From Cellvibrionaceae bacterium (lineage in GTDB: Bacteria; Pseudomonadota; Gammaproteobacteria; Pseudomonadales; Cellvibrionaceae): DNA of 8,429 bases. The notes beneath the pieces were generated by a model. That model was not told where the DNA came from, made no database searches, and saw only the letters and a list, made by a program, of their open reading frames with translations. Below are positions 1 through 6,047 of this stretch, in pieces (position 1 is the stretch's first letter; each line of letters starts with the position of its first letter). The position numbers and the translations under genes were made by a program. The stretch spans positions 1 through 8,429 of the forward strand of contig JAOXRV010000167.1 of the NCBI GenBank assembly GCA_025800435.1, read 5' to 3'.

Positions 1-76
1 GGGCTAGGTGATGCCTTGGGTGGGCGGCGGCCACGGCAGTTTGGTAGAGGGTGATAAGTTGTTGAATTGTCTCCAT
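1..76 (-). CDS. Probable glycerate 2-kinase / hydroxypyruvate reductase family protein (DUF4147), 5' fragment
   Basis: Only the first 25 codons are present; the gene runs off the left edge. The reading frame begins at an ATG (76-74) and reads METIQQLITLYQTAVAAAHP followed by RHHLA. The pattern of a short amphipathic start, then an A-A-A-H-P-x stretch, resembles the N-terminus of the glycerate kinase/TtuD-type hydroxypyruvate reductase family, which acts in glycerate and tartronate metabolism. This is recalled family resemblance, not an alignment. The frame upstream stays open through the tRNA terminator but contains no ATG, GTG or TTG, so 76 is the first usable start. There is no Shine-Dalgarno sequence: the ATG is directly preceded by six C residues. 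Another protein sharing this short motif is possible. Confidence 0.4.
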   Translation of the reverse strand, partial: METIQQLITLYQTAVAAAHPRHHLA

Positions 77-110
77 GGGGGGAGTGTGACAGTTTGAGGG
101 GGGAGTGTGA
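77..110. repeat. Two 13-bp direct repeats, 21 bp apart, abutting a start codon
   Basis: GGGGGGAGTGTGA occurs exactly twice, at 77-89 and 98-110, with a start-to-start distance of 21 bp (two helical turns). On the minus strand these are TCACACTCCCCCC copies in the leader of the partial gene at 1-76, and the second copy ends at its ATG. They could be a regulator binding site or a chance tandem duplication. No promoter hexamers are evident around them. Confidence 0.6.
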
Positions 111-129
111 AGGCGTAGCCCCCTGCCGC

Positions 130-191
130 TCCGCCAGATACTAAAAAGCCCCAGCAGCTTGCGCTGCTAGGGCTTTTTAGTATCTGGCGGA
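130..191 (-). terminator. Very long hairpin terminating the tRNA-Val/tRNA-Asp transcript
   Basis: Bases 130-158 pair with 163-191 to give a 29-bp stem. The only imperfection is 152/169, which is a G-U wobble in the minus-strand RNA. The loop (159-162) reads GCAA in that RNA, a GNRA tetraloop. The core is a standard tRNA-operon terminator (AAAAAGCCC ... GGGCTTTTT). The minus-strand T run is complementary to 143-147 and lies inside the stem, so the arrangement could terminate in both directions. The stem continues outward to include the encoded CCA and acceptor-stem bases of tRNA-Asp (185-191), much further than a terminator needs. Confidence 0.85.
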
Positions 192-261
192 CCGGACGGG
201 ACTCGAACCCGCGACCCCCGGCGTGACAGGCCGGTATTCTAACCAACTGAACTACCGGTCC
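185..261 (-). tRNA. tRNA-Asp(GTC)
   Basis: The minus strand forms a complete cloverleaf. The acceptor 5' strand GGACCGG (261-255) pairs with CCGGTCC (195-189). The D-loop is typical (AGTTCAGTTGGTTAGAA), the anticodon GTC is at 227-225 in the CCTGTCACG loop, and the T arm reads CGGGTTCGAGTCCCG. The discriminator is G and the 3' CCA (187-185) is encoded. It is the second gene of a two-tRNA transcript, 18 bases after tRNA-Val. Its last bases are part of the long terminator stem. Confidence 0.98.
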
Positions 262-279
262 GCATATCTTGACGTAAAT

Positions 280-355
280 TGGTGGGTGGTACAGGGATCG
301 AACCTGTGACCCTCGCCTTGTAAGGGCGATGCTCTCCCAGCTGAGCTAACCACCC
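280..355 (-). tRNA. tRNA-Val(TAC)
   Basis: The minus strand forms a complete cloverleaf. The acceptor GGGTGGT (355-349) pairs with ACCACCC (290-284). The D arm reads AGCTCAGCTGGGAGAGC, the anticodon TAC is at 322-320 in the CCTTACAAG loop, and the T arm contains GGTTCGATCC. The discriminator is A and the 3' CCA (282-280) is encoded. It is the first gene of the tRNA transcript, about 12 bases after the predicted transcription start. Val(TAC) and Asp(GTC) genes are commonly paired in gammaproteobacteria. Confidence 0.98.
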
Positions 356-369
356 CCTGCCAAGAAGCT

Positions 370-401
370 GCGCATTCTACCGGAAGGCCTATCTAAGTCA
401 A
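370..401 (-). promoter_or_regulatory. Sigma70 promoter of the tRNA-Val/tRNA-Asp operon with stringent-type discriminator
   Basis: On the minus strand a -35 element TTGACT (401-396) is separated by 16 bases from a -10 element TAGAAT (379-374). The bases right after the -10 are GCGC (373-370). GC-rich discriminators of this kind are a known mark of stable-RNA promoters that are shut down by ppGpp/DksA. Predicted transcription starts near 367, giving a short leader before tRNA-Val. The element lies between the flavin reductase gene and the tRNAs, so the tRNAs have their own promoter. Confidence 0.8.
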
Positions 402-446
402 GGATTTTTATGGGTTTTTTACCGAGTTATTCGGCGCTACCCAAGC

Positions 447-929
447 TTAACGATAGCCGCCATCAAGATAGATCAGCGGGTCGATGACTTCGCCACCAAG
501 CTCCACCGCTTCAATACGGCCGATAACTATATGGTGGGTACCATAGGGGTGGCACTGGTCGACCACGCAACTAAAGCTCACCTGACTGTCCGCTAATAGC
601 GGGATACCGGCATTATTGTCGTACCAATGGCCAGTTTGAAAGCGCGCTTCGCCCTGTTCGGCGCCGGCACAAATATTGGAAATTTGTTGCTGCTCGCGCC
701 CCAAAATATTAACCCCAAAGGCACTGCCAACTTGCAGCGCCGCACATAAACTGGTGGCCCGGTTGACGCAAACCAACAGCGAAGCCGGCTGGTCGGACAC
801 CGAGGTAATCGACGAGGCAGTCATCGCCAGGCGCTGGGTTTCTGTGCGGGCGGTAACCACCCCTACCCCCGAGGCCAGCCGGCGCATGCCCTGTTTCATG
901 GCCTCGGCTAGAGACTGTTCACTATTCAT
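447..929 (-). CDS. Flavin reductase-like domain protein (HpaC/RutF/NtaB type)
   Basis: A 160-residue protein of the FMN-binding split-barrel flavin reductase family, which uses NAD(P)H to reduce FMN/FAD for a partner monooxygenase or acts as a diffusible flavin reductase. Family features visible are the start of the barrel GVGVVTA (21-27), the flavin-contact stretch MTASSITSVS (36-45) with PASLLVCVN (48-56), the FGVNIL strand (71-76) and GTHHIVIGRIEAV (130-142) near the C-terminus. The ATG at 929 is chosen because a GAGTGG Shine-Dalgarno-like sequence lies 5 bases upstream, and the alternative ATG at 947 abuts a likely -10 element (954-949). The length is normal for stand-alone members. No monooxygenase lies next to it, so the partner is unknown. 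No terminator follows before the tRNA promoter. Confidence 0.85.
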   Translation of the reverse strand: MNSEQSLAEAMKQGMRRLASGVGVVTARTETQRLAMTASSITSVSDQPASLLVCVNRATSLCAALQVGSAFGVNILGREQQQISNICAGAEQGEARFQTGHWYDNNAGIPLLADSQVSFSCVVDQCHPYGTHHIVIGRIEAVELGGEVIDPLIYLDGGYR

Positions 930-948
930 ACAAACCACTCGATTCATT

Positions 949-976
949 GTTATAAAAGGCGCCAAGCTTACCTTAA
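949..976 (-). promoter_or_regulatory. Possible sigma70 promoter of the flavin reductase gene
   Basis: The minus strand has TATAAC (954-949), five of six matches to the -10 consensus, 17 bases after a poor -35 match, TTAAGG. The predicted start of transcription falls around 942, leaving a leader of about a dozen bases before the ATG at 929. The -35 is weak, so the call rests mostly on the -10 and its position. Confidence 0.4.
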
Positions 977-986
977 GCCGGCCCCA

Positions 987-1011
987 GCCACCAGCGTGGC
1001 ACGATTCTTGA
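987..1011 (+). promoter_or_regulatory. Sigma54-like promoter candidate with overlapping inverted repeat, upstream of the sensor kinase
   Basis: TGGCACG (997-1003), followed by ATTC and then TTGA (1008-1011), matches the -24/-12 sigma54 layout TGGCACG-N4-TTGC except for the last base of the -12 element (A for C). The GG and -12 positions have the right spacing. A perfect inverted repeat GCCAC-CAGC-GTGGC (987-1000) overlaps the -24 element and could be an operator. Transcription would start near 1022, leaving a leader of about 97 bases before the kinase ATG. Sigma54 control would fit nitrogen regulation, but the -12 mismatch makes this tentative. Confidence 0.3.
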
Positions 1012-1118
1012 GTCAACCCAGCTAAGCGCAAGCGACCGACACCGAGTCACCCTAAGAAACCCAATCAAGTGGGGCTACCACAGGGGCGAGCGCACCAATT
1101 TTGTGCACAGGAATAGCA

Positions 1119-4100
1119 ATGGGTCCAACACAGACCATTTTTAAAGTCCGGCGGGAATACAATCAATGGGTCGCTAACGAGACCCTTGAGGACTATGCCC
1201 TGCGCTTTACTGCCAAGGATGCCCGGCGCTGGTCCTGCGCCCAGGTGGGGCAAACCGCGCTGGGCGCAGTGGCTTTTTTAGCGCTGGAGGCGCTGGCCGC
1301 TACCGCCACCTTGCAATACGGCTTTATCAATAGCTTTTACGCCATGCTGGCCCTGGCACTGGTGATTTTTGTCACCGGTATCCCGATCAGCTACTACGGC
1401 GCCAAACATGGCCTGGATATTGATTTACTGACCCGAGGCGCGGGCTTTGGCTACCTTGGTTCGACCGTTACTTCGCTAATTTACGCCTCGTTTACGTTTA
1501 TCTTTTTTGCCATCGAGGCGGCGATCATGGCCTCGGCGCTGCAGGCTTTGTTTGGTATTCCCCTGTACCTTGGCTATGTTATCTGCGTGCTGTTGGTGGT
1601 GCCACTGGTCACCCACGGCATTACCGCGATCAGCCGCTTCCAAATTGGCAGCCAAGCCCTATGGCTGGTATTACAACTGGCGGCACTGGCCTTGGTGGTC
1701 TACCACGAGTTTGCCCAAGTTGAGGATTGGCTGGCCTATGCCCCGCCCCAACAAGCCGGGGCCGAGAGCTTTAACCTAGTGTTATTCGGCGCCTGCTCGT
1801 CGTTATTTTTTGCACTGGTGGCGCAAATAGGTGAGCAGGTCGACTACCTGCGTTTCTTACCCGAAAAAACCCCAGCCAACCGCCGCAGCTGGTGGTTTTG
1901 GATGCTGCTCAGCGGCCCGGGCTGGATCCTGTTTGGGATGATAAAAATGTTGTTCGGCGCCTTTTTGGCCTACCTCGCCCTCGGCGCCATGATTCCCATT
2001 GAACAGGCCACCGACCCTATTTACCTGTACCAGCTGGCGTATGCCTATGCCACCGACTCCCCTACCCTAGCGCTGGCCTTGGCCGGGCTGATGGTGGTGC
2101 TGTCGCAGTTAAAAATTAACGTCACCAATGCCTACGCCGGGTCGATTGCCTGGTCGAATTTCTTCTCCCGCTTAACCCACTCTCACCCGGGTCGGGTGGT
2201 GTGGCTGCTGTTTAACTTAATCATCGCCCTGGTGTTAATGGAGTTGGGAATCTACCGGGTGCTGGAAGCCATCCTCGGGGTGTTTGCAATTGTCGCCATC
2301 AGCTGGCTGGGCTGCTTGAGTGCCGATTTAATTGTCAATAAACCGCTGGGCCTAAGCCCGGCTGGCATCGAGTATAAACGCTCGCACTTGTACGACATTA
2401 ACCCGGTCGGCTTTGGCTCAATGGTCATTGCCAGCGCGGTGGGTTTTTTGTGCTACCTCGGCGATCTCGGTGAGACCGCCCGCCACCTGGCACATTACAT
2501 CAGTTTAGCCTGTTGTTTTATCTGTGTACCGCTATTGGCAATACTCAGCCGCAGCCGCTACTACTTGGCCCGCCAGCAGGACGAGCTGATCGACGTACGC
2601 TTAATCGACAGCGCTGCTGTGCCGGCTAAATGTCAGTGTAGCCTATGCGAAAACCAATTGGATATTGAAGACATCAGCTACTGTCCGGCCTACGCCGAGC
2701 CGATTTGTTCGCTGTGCTGCTCGCTGGATGCACGCTGCATGGATCGCTGTAAAAGCAACGCCGGTTTTTTTGATCAACTGCGCACCCTGATCGCGCTGAT
2801 TGCACCGGCTCGGGCTGCGCGTATCGCAGATTCCAGGCTGACCCACTTTATTGGGGTTTTCTCGGTGATGGCGGTTCTGTTCGGTGGCTTTTTGGCCTTG
2901 ATCTACTACCACTTTCAAGCCCCCGCGGACGCCGATCGGGAGCTGCTGCGAGCCGCTATGTGGGCGGTTTTTTATGTGTTGCTGGTTATTTGCGGGGTCT
3001 TGTCTTGGTTATTTCTGCTGGCCAAGGAGAGCCGCCAGGTGGCACAGCAGGAATCCAGCCGACAAACCGCGCTGCTGCGCAGGGAAATTGAGGCCCACCG
3101 CGCCACCGATATCGAGCTACAGCGGGCCAAAGACCAAGCTGAGCACGCCAACGCCGCCAAGTCGCGCTACCTCTCTGGCATTAGCCACGAGCTGCGCACG
3201 CCGCTGCAATCCATGCTTGGCTATGCCCAGTTATTGCAAATGCGCGAGGATATTCCCACCCGCCATCAGCGTGCGCTTAAAATTATCCGCAACTCTGGTG
3301 AACACCTGGCGGATTTAATCGAGGGACTGTTGGAGATTTCAAAAATAGAAGCCGGGCGGCTAGAGCTGGCGCGCGCCCCTATTGCCCTGCCGGAACTGTT
3401 ATCGCAACTGGTGGATGTATTTTCCCAGCTGGCTGAAGACAAAAGCCTGGAGTTTAATTTTCATTTACACAGTACTCTGCCCGCGATGGTGATCGGCGAT
3501 GAAAAACGCCTGCGCCAAATTCTCACTAACCTGCTCTCCAATGCGATAAAATATACGCCCACGGGCCGGGTCGATTTTCATGTTAACTACCGCTATCAAA
3601 TCGCCGAGTTTGAAGTGATCGACACGGGCATCGGTATCGAAGCTGACGACCTCAAACGCATCCTCAAGCCGTTTGAGCGAGTCCACAAACAACAGTTGCC
3701 GAACATTTCCGGCACTGGGCTGGGGCTGACCATTGTACACCTGTTGACCGAGGTCACTGGCAGCGAGCTGAGTATTCAATCCACCCCAGCTCTGGGCAGT
3801 CGATTTAAACTGACCATGATGCTGGCCCCGATCGACCAGGCCGCTCCCGACCCCACCCCGGCCTCGACCGAAATTATCGGCTACCAGGGGCCGCCCAAAA
3901 GCGTGTTGGTGGTCGACGACGAAGCCCTGCACCGCAGCGTTATCGCCGAATTATTAGCGCCCCTGGGCTTTAAGGTCTACAGCGCTGACAGTGTACAACA
4001 GGGCCAGGAACTGCTGCACAGCGTCAGCCCAGACATCGCCATCTTGGATGTCAATATGCCCACCGGCAGCGGTCTTAAGCTGGCGCACGAACTAAACCAG

Positions 4101-4502
4101 CGGCAGCCACCAACGCCGATTATTATGCTCAGTGCCGAGGCCCGCGAGCCGGTGCCCGGCGATGCCCGTTACGATGCCTATATGAGCAAGCCGGTTCGCC
4201 ACCGGGCCCTGCTGGATAAAATCGGCAGTCTATTAAAACTGCAGTGGCGATTAAAAAAGCCCCGGCAGCCTGTCCGCCCAACTCAGGCCATCGCAGATTT
4301 TAGCCAGCTGCCGAGCTCGCCACTGCTGCTAAAGCTGCTGGAGCAAACTCGAATTGGCTACCGCAAAGGTGTGCTCGACAGCCTCGCGCAACTGGCCCAA
4401 ACCGATACCTTAAACAGCGCCCAGCTAGAGCAGTTAAACCAGCTGGCCGAACATATGCAATTTGACAAAATAGAGAGTCTGCTCGCCAATGTCCTTACTT
4501 GA
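1119..4502 (+). CDS. NCS1-type transporter/sensor hybrid histidine kinase with Cys-rich module and receiver
   Basis: An 1127-residue inner-membrane hybrid kinase. Residues about 10-485 are a full NCS1-like (nucleobase/hydantoin:cation symporter) module: RREYNQWVANETLEDYALR near the N-terminus, then about 12 hydrophobic segments, with NVTNAYAGSIAWSNFFS at 334-350. Next come a nine-cysteine cluster (505-544: CxCxxC, CSLCC, C-x3-C, probably metal-binding), two membrane helices (about 575-599 and 610-635) and a short coiled coil. The kinase core has H-box SHELRTPL (His690), N-box Asn808 in NLLSNAIKY, and G boxes DTGIGI (835-840) and GTGLGL (865-870). The receiver (about 928-1040) has phospho-acceptor Asp977, Ser1005 and Lys1024. 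A tail (about 1060-1127) resembles an Hpt remnant without a clear phosphorylatable His. The ATG at 1119 is preferred over the in-frame TTG at 1101 because AGGAA lies 5 bases before it. It is translationally coupled to the response regulator. The ligand is unknown; urea or a nucleobase is inferred. Confidence 0.93.
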   Translation: MGPTQTIFKVRREYNQWVANETLEDYALRFTAKDARRWSCAQVGQTALGAVAFLALEALAATATLQYGFINSFYAMLALALVIFVTGIPISYYGAKHGLDIDLLTRGAGFGYLGSTVTSLIYASFTFIFFAIEAAIMASALQALFGIPLYLGYVICVLLVVPLVTHGITAISRFQIGSQALWLVLQLAALALVVYHEFAQVEDWLAYAPPQQAGAESFNLVLFGACSSLFFALVAQIGEQVDYLRFLPEKTPANRRSWWFWMLLSGPGWILFGMIKMLFGAFLAYLALGAMIPIEQATDPIYLYQLAYAYATDSPTLALALAGLMVVLSQLKINVTNAYAGSIAWSNFFSRLTHSHPGRVVWLLFNLIIALVLMELGIYRVLEAILGVFAIVAISWLGCLSADLIVNKPLGLSPAGIEYKRSHLYDINPVGFGSMVIASAVGFLCYLGDLGETARHLAHYISLACCFICVPLLAILSRSRYYLARQQDELIDVRLIDSAAVPAKCQCSLCENQLDIEDISYCPAYAEPICSLCCSLDARCMDRCKSNAGFFDQLRTLIALIAPARAARIADSRLTHFIGVFSVMAVLFGGFLALIYYHFQAPADADRELLRAAMWAVFYVLLVICGVLSWLFLLAKESRQVAQQESSRQTALLRREIEAHRATDIELQRAKDQAEHANAAKSRYLSGISHELRTPLQSMLGYAQLLQMREDIPTRHQRALKIIRNSGEHLADLIEGLLEISKIEAGRLELARAPIALPELLSQLVDVFSQLAEDKSLEFNFHLHSTLPAMVIGDEKRLRQILTNLLSNAIKYTPTGRVDFHVNYRYQIAEFEVIDTGIGIEADDLKRILKPFERVHKQQLPNISGTGLGLTIVHLLTEVTGSELSIQSTPALGSRFKLTMMLAPIDQAAPDPTPASTEIIGYQGPPKSVLVVDDEALHRSVIAELLAPLGFKVYSADSVQQGQELLHSVSPDIAILDVNMPTGSGLKLAHELNQRQPPTPIIMLSAEAREPVPGDARYDAYMSKPVRHRALLDKIGSLLKLQWRLKKPRQPVRPTQAIADFSQLPSSPLLLKLLEQTRIGYRKGVLDSLAQLAQTDTLNSAQLEQLNQLAEHMQFDKIESLLANVLT

Positions 4503-5412
4503 AAAAAACGACAACCACGATGTGGTGCTGGTGGTGGATGATTCCGCCGACGCCCTCAGCATGGTCAACGATACCCTGGAGCAAGTCGGGATTGATACAC
4601 TGGTGGCACTGGAAGGCCAACAGGCGCTGACCATTGCCAAGCGTATGCGCCCGGATATGATTTTATTGGATGCGCTAATGCCGCGCATGGATGGCTTTGA
4701 AACTTGCCGGCGGCTAAAGGCCGACCCGGACCTGGCGGCGATTCCAGTGATATTTATGACCGGCTTAAGCGACACTAAAGATATCGTCAAGGGCCTGGAG
4801 GCCGGCGGCGTCGACTACCTGACCAAGCCGATCCGTCCGACTGAATTAATCGCTCGCATTCGGGTGCATTTAAACAACGCCAGAATTACCCAAAACGCTC
4901 ACAACGCCCTGGATAACGCCGGCCAAATGCTGTTGAGCGTAGACCGGGACGGCGCCCTATTGTGGTCTACCCCCCAAACCGCCCAACACTTGGAAAAACT
5001 GGGCAGCGAGCCCCACTGGCAGTTGAACCAAGCGGCGGGTTTAATCAAACGCTGGCTGGCAACCGCTCCCAACCCCGGCGACAAACAGCCACTGGGTGAC
5101 GACGCCGCCAATTACAGTTTAATGTTTGTGGAAGCCAGGAACCGGCAGGAATATCTGCTGCGGCTGGTAGAAAGCGTGCAGCTATCGGAGCAGGCCCTGC
5201 TGCAGCAAAACCTGGGCATTACCCCCCGCGAAGCCGATGTACTGCTGTGGATTGCCCACGGTAAAACCAACCGCGAGGTCGGCCTTATCTTGGACATTAG
5301 TCCACGCACGGTCAACAAGCATCTGGAACTGCTGTTTCAAAAGCTCGGGGTTGAAAACCGCACCAGCGCCGCTTCAACCGCGCTAAAATGCCTTAGCCAT
5401 TACCAGCAGTGA
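4489..5412 (+). CDS. Response regulator: receiver, PAS-like linker, LuxR-type HTH
   Basis: A 307-residue cytoplasmic transcription regulator and the obvious partner of the preceding hybrid kinase. The receiver (about 11-128) has the acidic pair Asp17-Asp18, phospho-acceptor Asp61 in LLDALMPRMDG, Thr91 in FMTG and Lys113 in LTKP. The C-terminal LuxR/FixJ HTH (about 242-297) reads LGITPREADVLLWIAHGKT, then NREVGLILDISPRTVNKHLE, the classic recognition-helix pattern. The linker (about 136-240) is longer than in NarL-type regulators and begins GQMLLSVDRDGALLWST, which looks like a degenerate PAS fold. The start ATG overlaps the last 14 bases of the kinase gene in another frame, suggesting coupling; a weak GAGAG lies upstream. 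Its 3' end overlaps the end of ureG by 20 bases, convergently. Control of urease genes is inferred from position only. Confidence 0.92.
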   Translation: MSLLEKNDNHDVVLVVDDSADALSMVNDTLEQVGIDTLVALEGQQALTIAKRMRPDMILLDALMPRMDGFETCRRLKADPDLAAIPVIFMTGLSDTKDIVKGLEAGGVDYLTKPIRPTELIARIRVHLNNARITQNAHNALDNAGQMLLSVDRDGALLWSTPQTAQHLEKLGSEPHWQLNQAAGLIKRWLATAPNPGDKQPLGDDAANYSLMFVEARNRQEYLLRLVESVQLSEQALLQQNLGITPREADVLLWIAHGKTNREVGLILDISPRTVNKHLELLFQKLGVENRTSAASTALKCLSHYQQ

Positions 5413-6025
5413 GCATACCCTCTTCGACGATATGCGCAATGATCGCATCGACCCCCTCGCCGGATTTGAGGTTGGCGAATATAAACGGTCGCTCACCGCG
5501 CATGGTTTTGGCATCGCGGTCCATCACCTCCAGCGAAGCGCCCACCAGTTCAGCCAAATCTATTTTGTTGATAATCAGCAAATCGGATTTGGTAATGCCC
5601 GGCCCGCCTTTGCGCGGAATTTTATCGCCAGCGGACACATCGATCACATAAATGGTTAAATCCGAAAGCTCCGGGCTAAAGGTCGCACTGAGGTTATCGC
5701 CGCCGCTTTCTACAAACACCACGTCCAACTCTCCGTGACGGCGATGCAGTTCATCGATGGCGGCCAAGTTCATCGAGGCATCCTCGCGGATTGCGGTGTG
5801 AGGACAGCCGCCGGTTTCCACCCCGATAATGCGGTCACTGTCCAACACTTGATGACGAGTTAGGAACTCGGCGTCTTCCTTGGTGTATATATCGTTGGTT
5901 ACTACCGCAATTTGGTATTGCTCGCGCAGCGCGCCACAGAGGGTGCGCAGCAGCGCAGTCTTACCTGAGCCAACCGGCCCGCCGACGCCCACGCGTAGGG
6001 TTTGTTTGGATTTGGTTTGTTGCAC
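5393..6025 (-). CDS. ureG: Urease accessory GTPase UreG
   Basis: A 210-residue SIMIBI-class GTPase of usual family length that delivers nickel to apo-urease with UreE, UreF and UreD(H). The P-loop GPVGSGKT is at 16-23, the metal-binding CPH motif at Cys74-Pro75-His76, the ESGGDN motif at 106-111 and the guanine-specificity motif NKID at 153-156; all key residues are intact. Translation starts at a GTG (6025-6023), with a strong AAGGAG Shine-Dalgarno (6036-6031) 5 bases upstream, which settles the start. It follows ureF by 22 bases and is the last gene of the visible urease operon. Its final codons lie antisense to the end of the LuxR regulator gene, and no terminator hairpin is visible after it. 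Confidence 0.98.
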   Translation of the reverse strand: MQQTKSKQTLRVGVGGPVGSGKTALLRTLCGALREQYQIAVVTNDIYTKEDAEFLTRHQVLDSDRIIGVETGGCPHTAIREDASMNLAAIDELHRRHGELDVVFVESGGDNLSATFSPELSDLTIYVIDVSAGDKIPRKGGPGITKSDLLIINKIDLAELVGASLEVMDRDAKTMRGERPFIFANLKSGEGVDAIIAHIVEEGMLTAGNG

Positions 6026-6030
6026 AGCAG

Positions 6031-6036
6031 CTCCTT
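6031..6036 (-). promoter_or_regulatory. Strong Shine-Dalgarno site fixing the GTG start of ureG
   Basis: The minus strand reads AAGGAG-CTGCT-GTG, a perfect six-base ribosome binding site with 5-base spacing. There is no competing ATG nearby, so GTG initiation of ureG is well supported. It sits in the 22-base gap after the ureF stop. Confidence 0.85.
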
Positions 6037-6047
6037 AGCTTAATCGA

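Noticed and set aside
441..970. CCAAGCTTA occurring at 441-449 and 962-970, flanking the flavin reductase gene
   Set aside because: Only nine bases long, with no element-like content between the copies; likely chance rather than an attachment or insertion site duplication.
676..1011. Plus-strand open frame opposite the flavin reductase gene
   Set aside because: Antisense to a well-supported family member, with low-complexity composition and no ribosome binding site.
930..1031. 34-residue N-terminal extension of the flavin reductase
   Set aside because: The extension does not look like the family; the -10-like TATAAC and the GAGTGG site favour the ATG at 929.
1101..1118. TTG start adding six residues to the hybrid kinase
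   Set aside because: The ATG at 1119 has an AGGAA site 5 bases upstream, and the conserved NCS1 N-terminus starts after it.
3465..3932. Minus-strand open frame opposite the kinase ATPase and receiver region
   Set aside because: Shadow of the kinase gene; the sense strand encodes intact N and G boxes.
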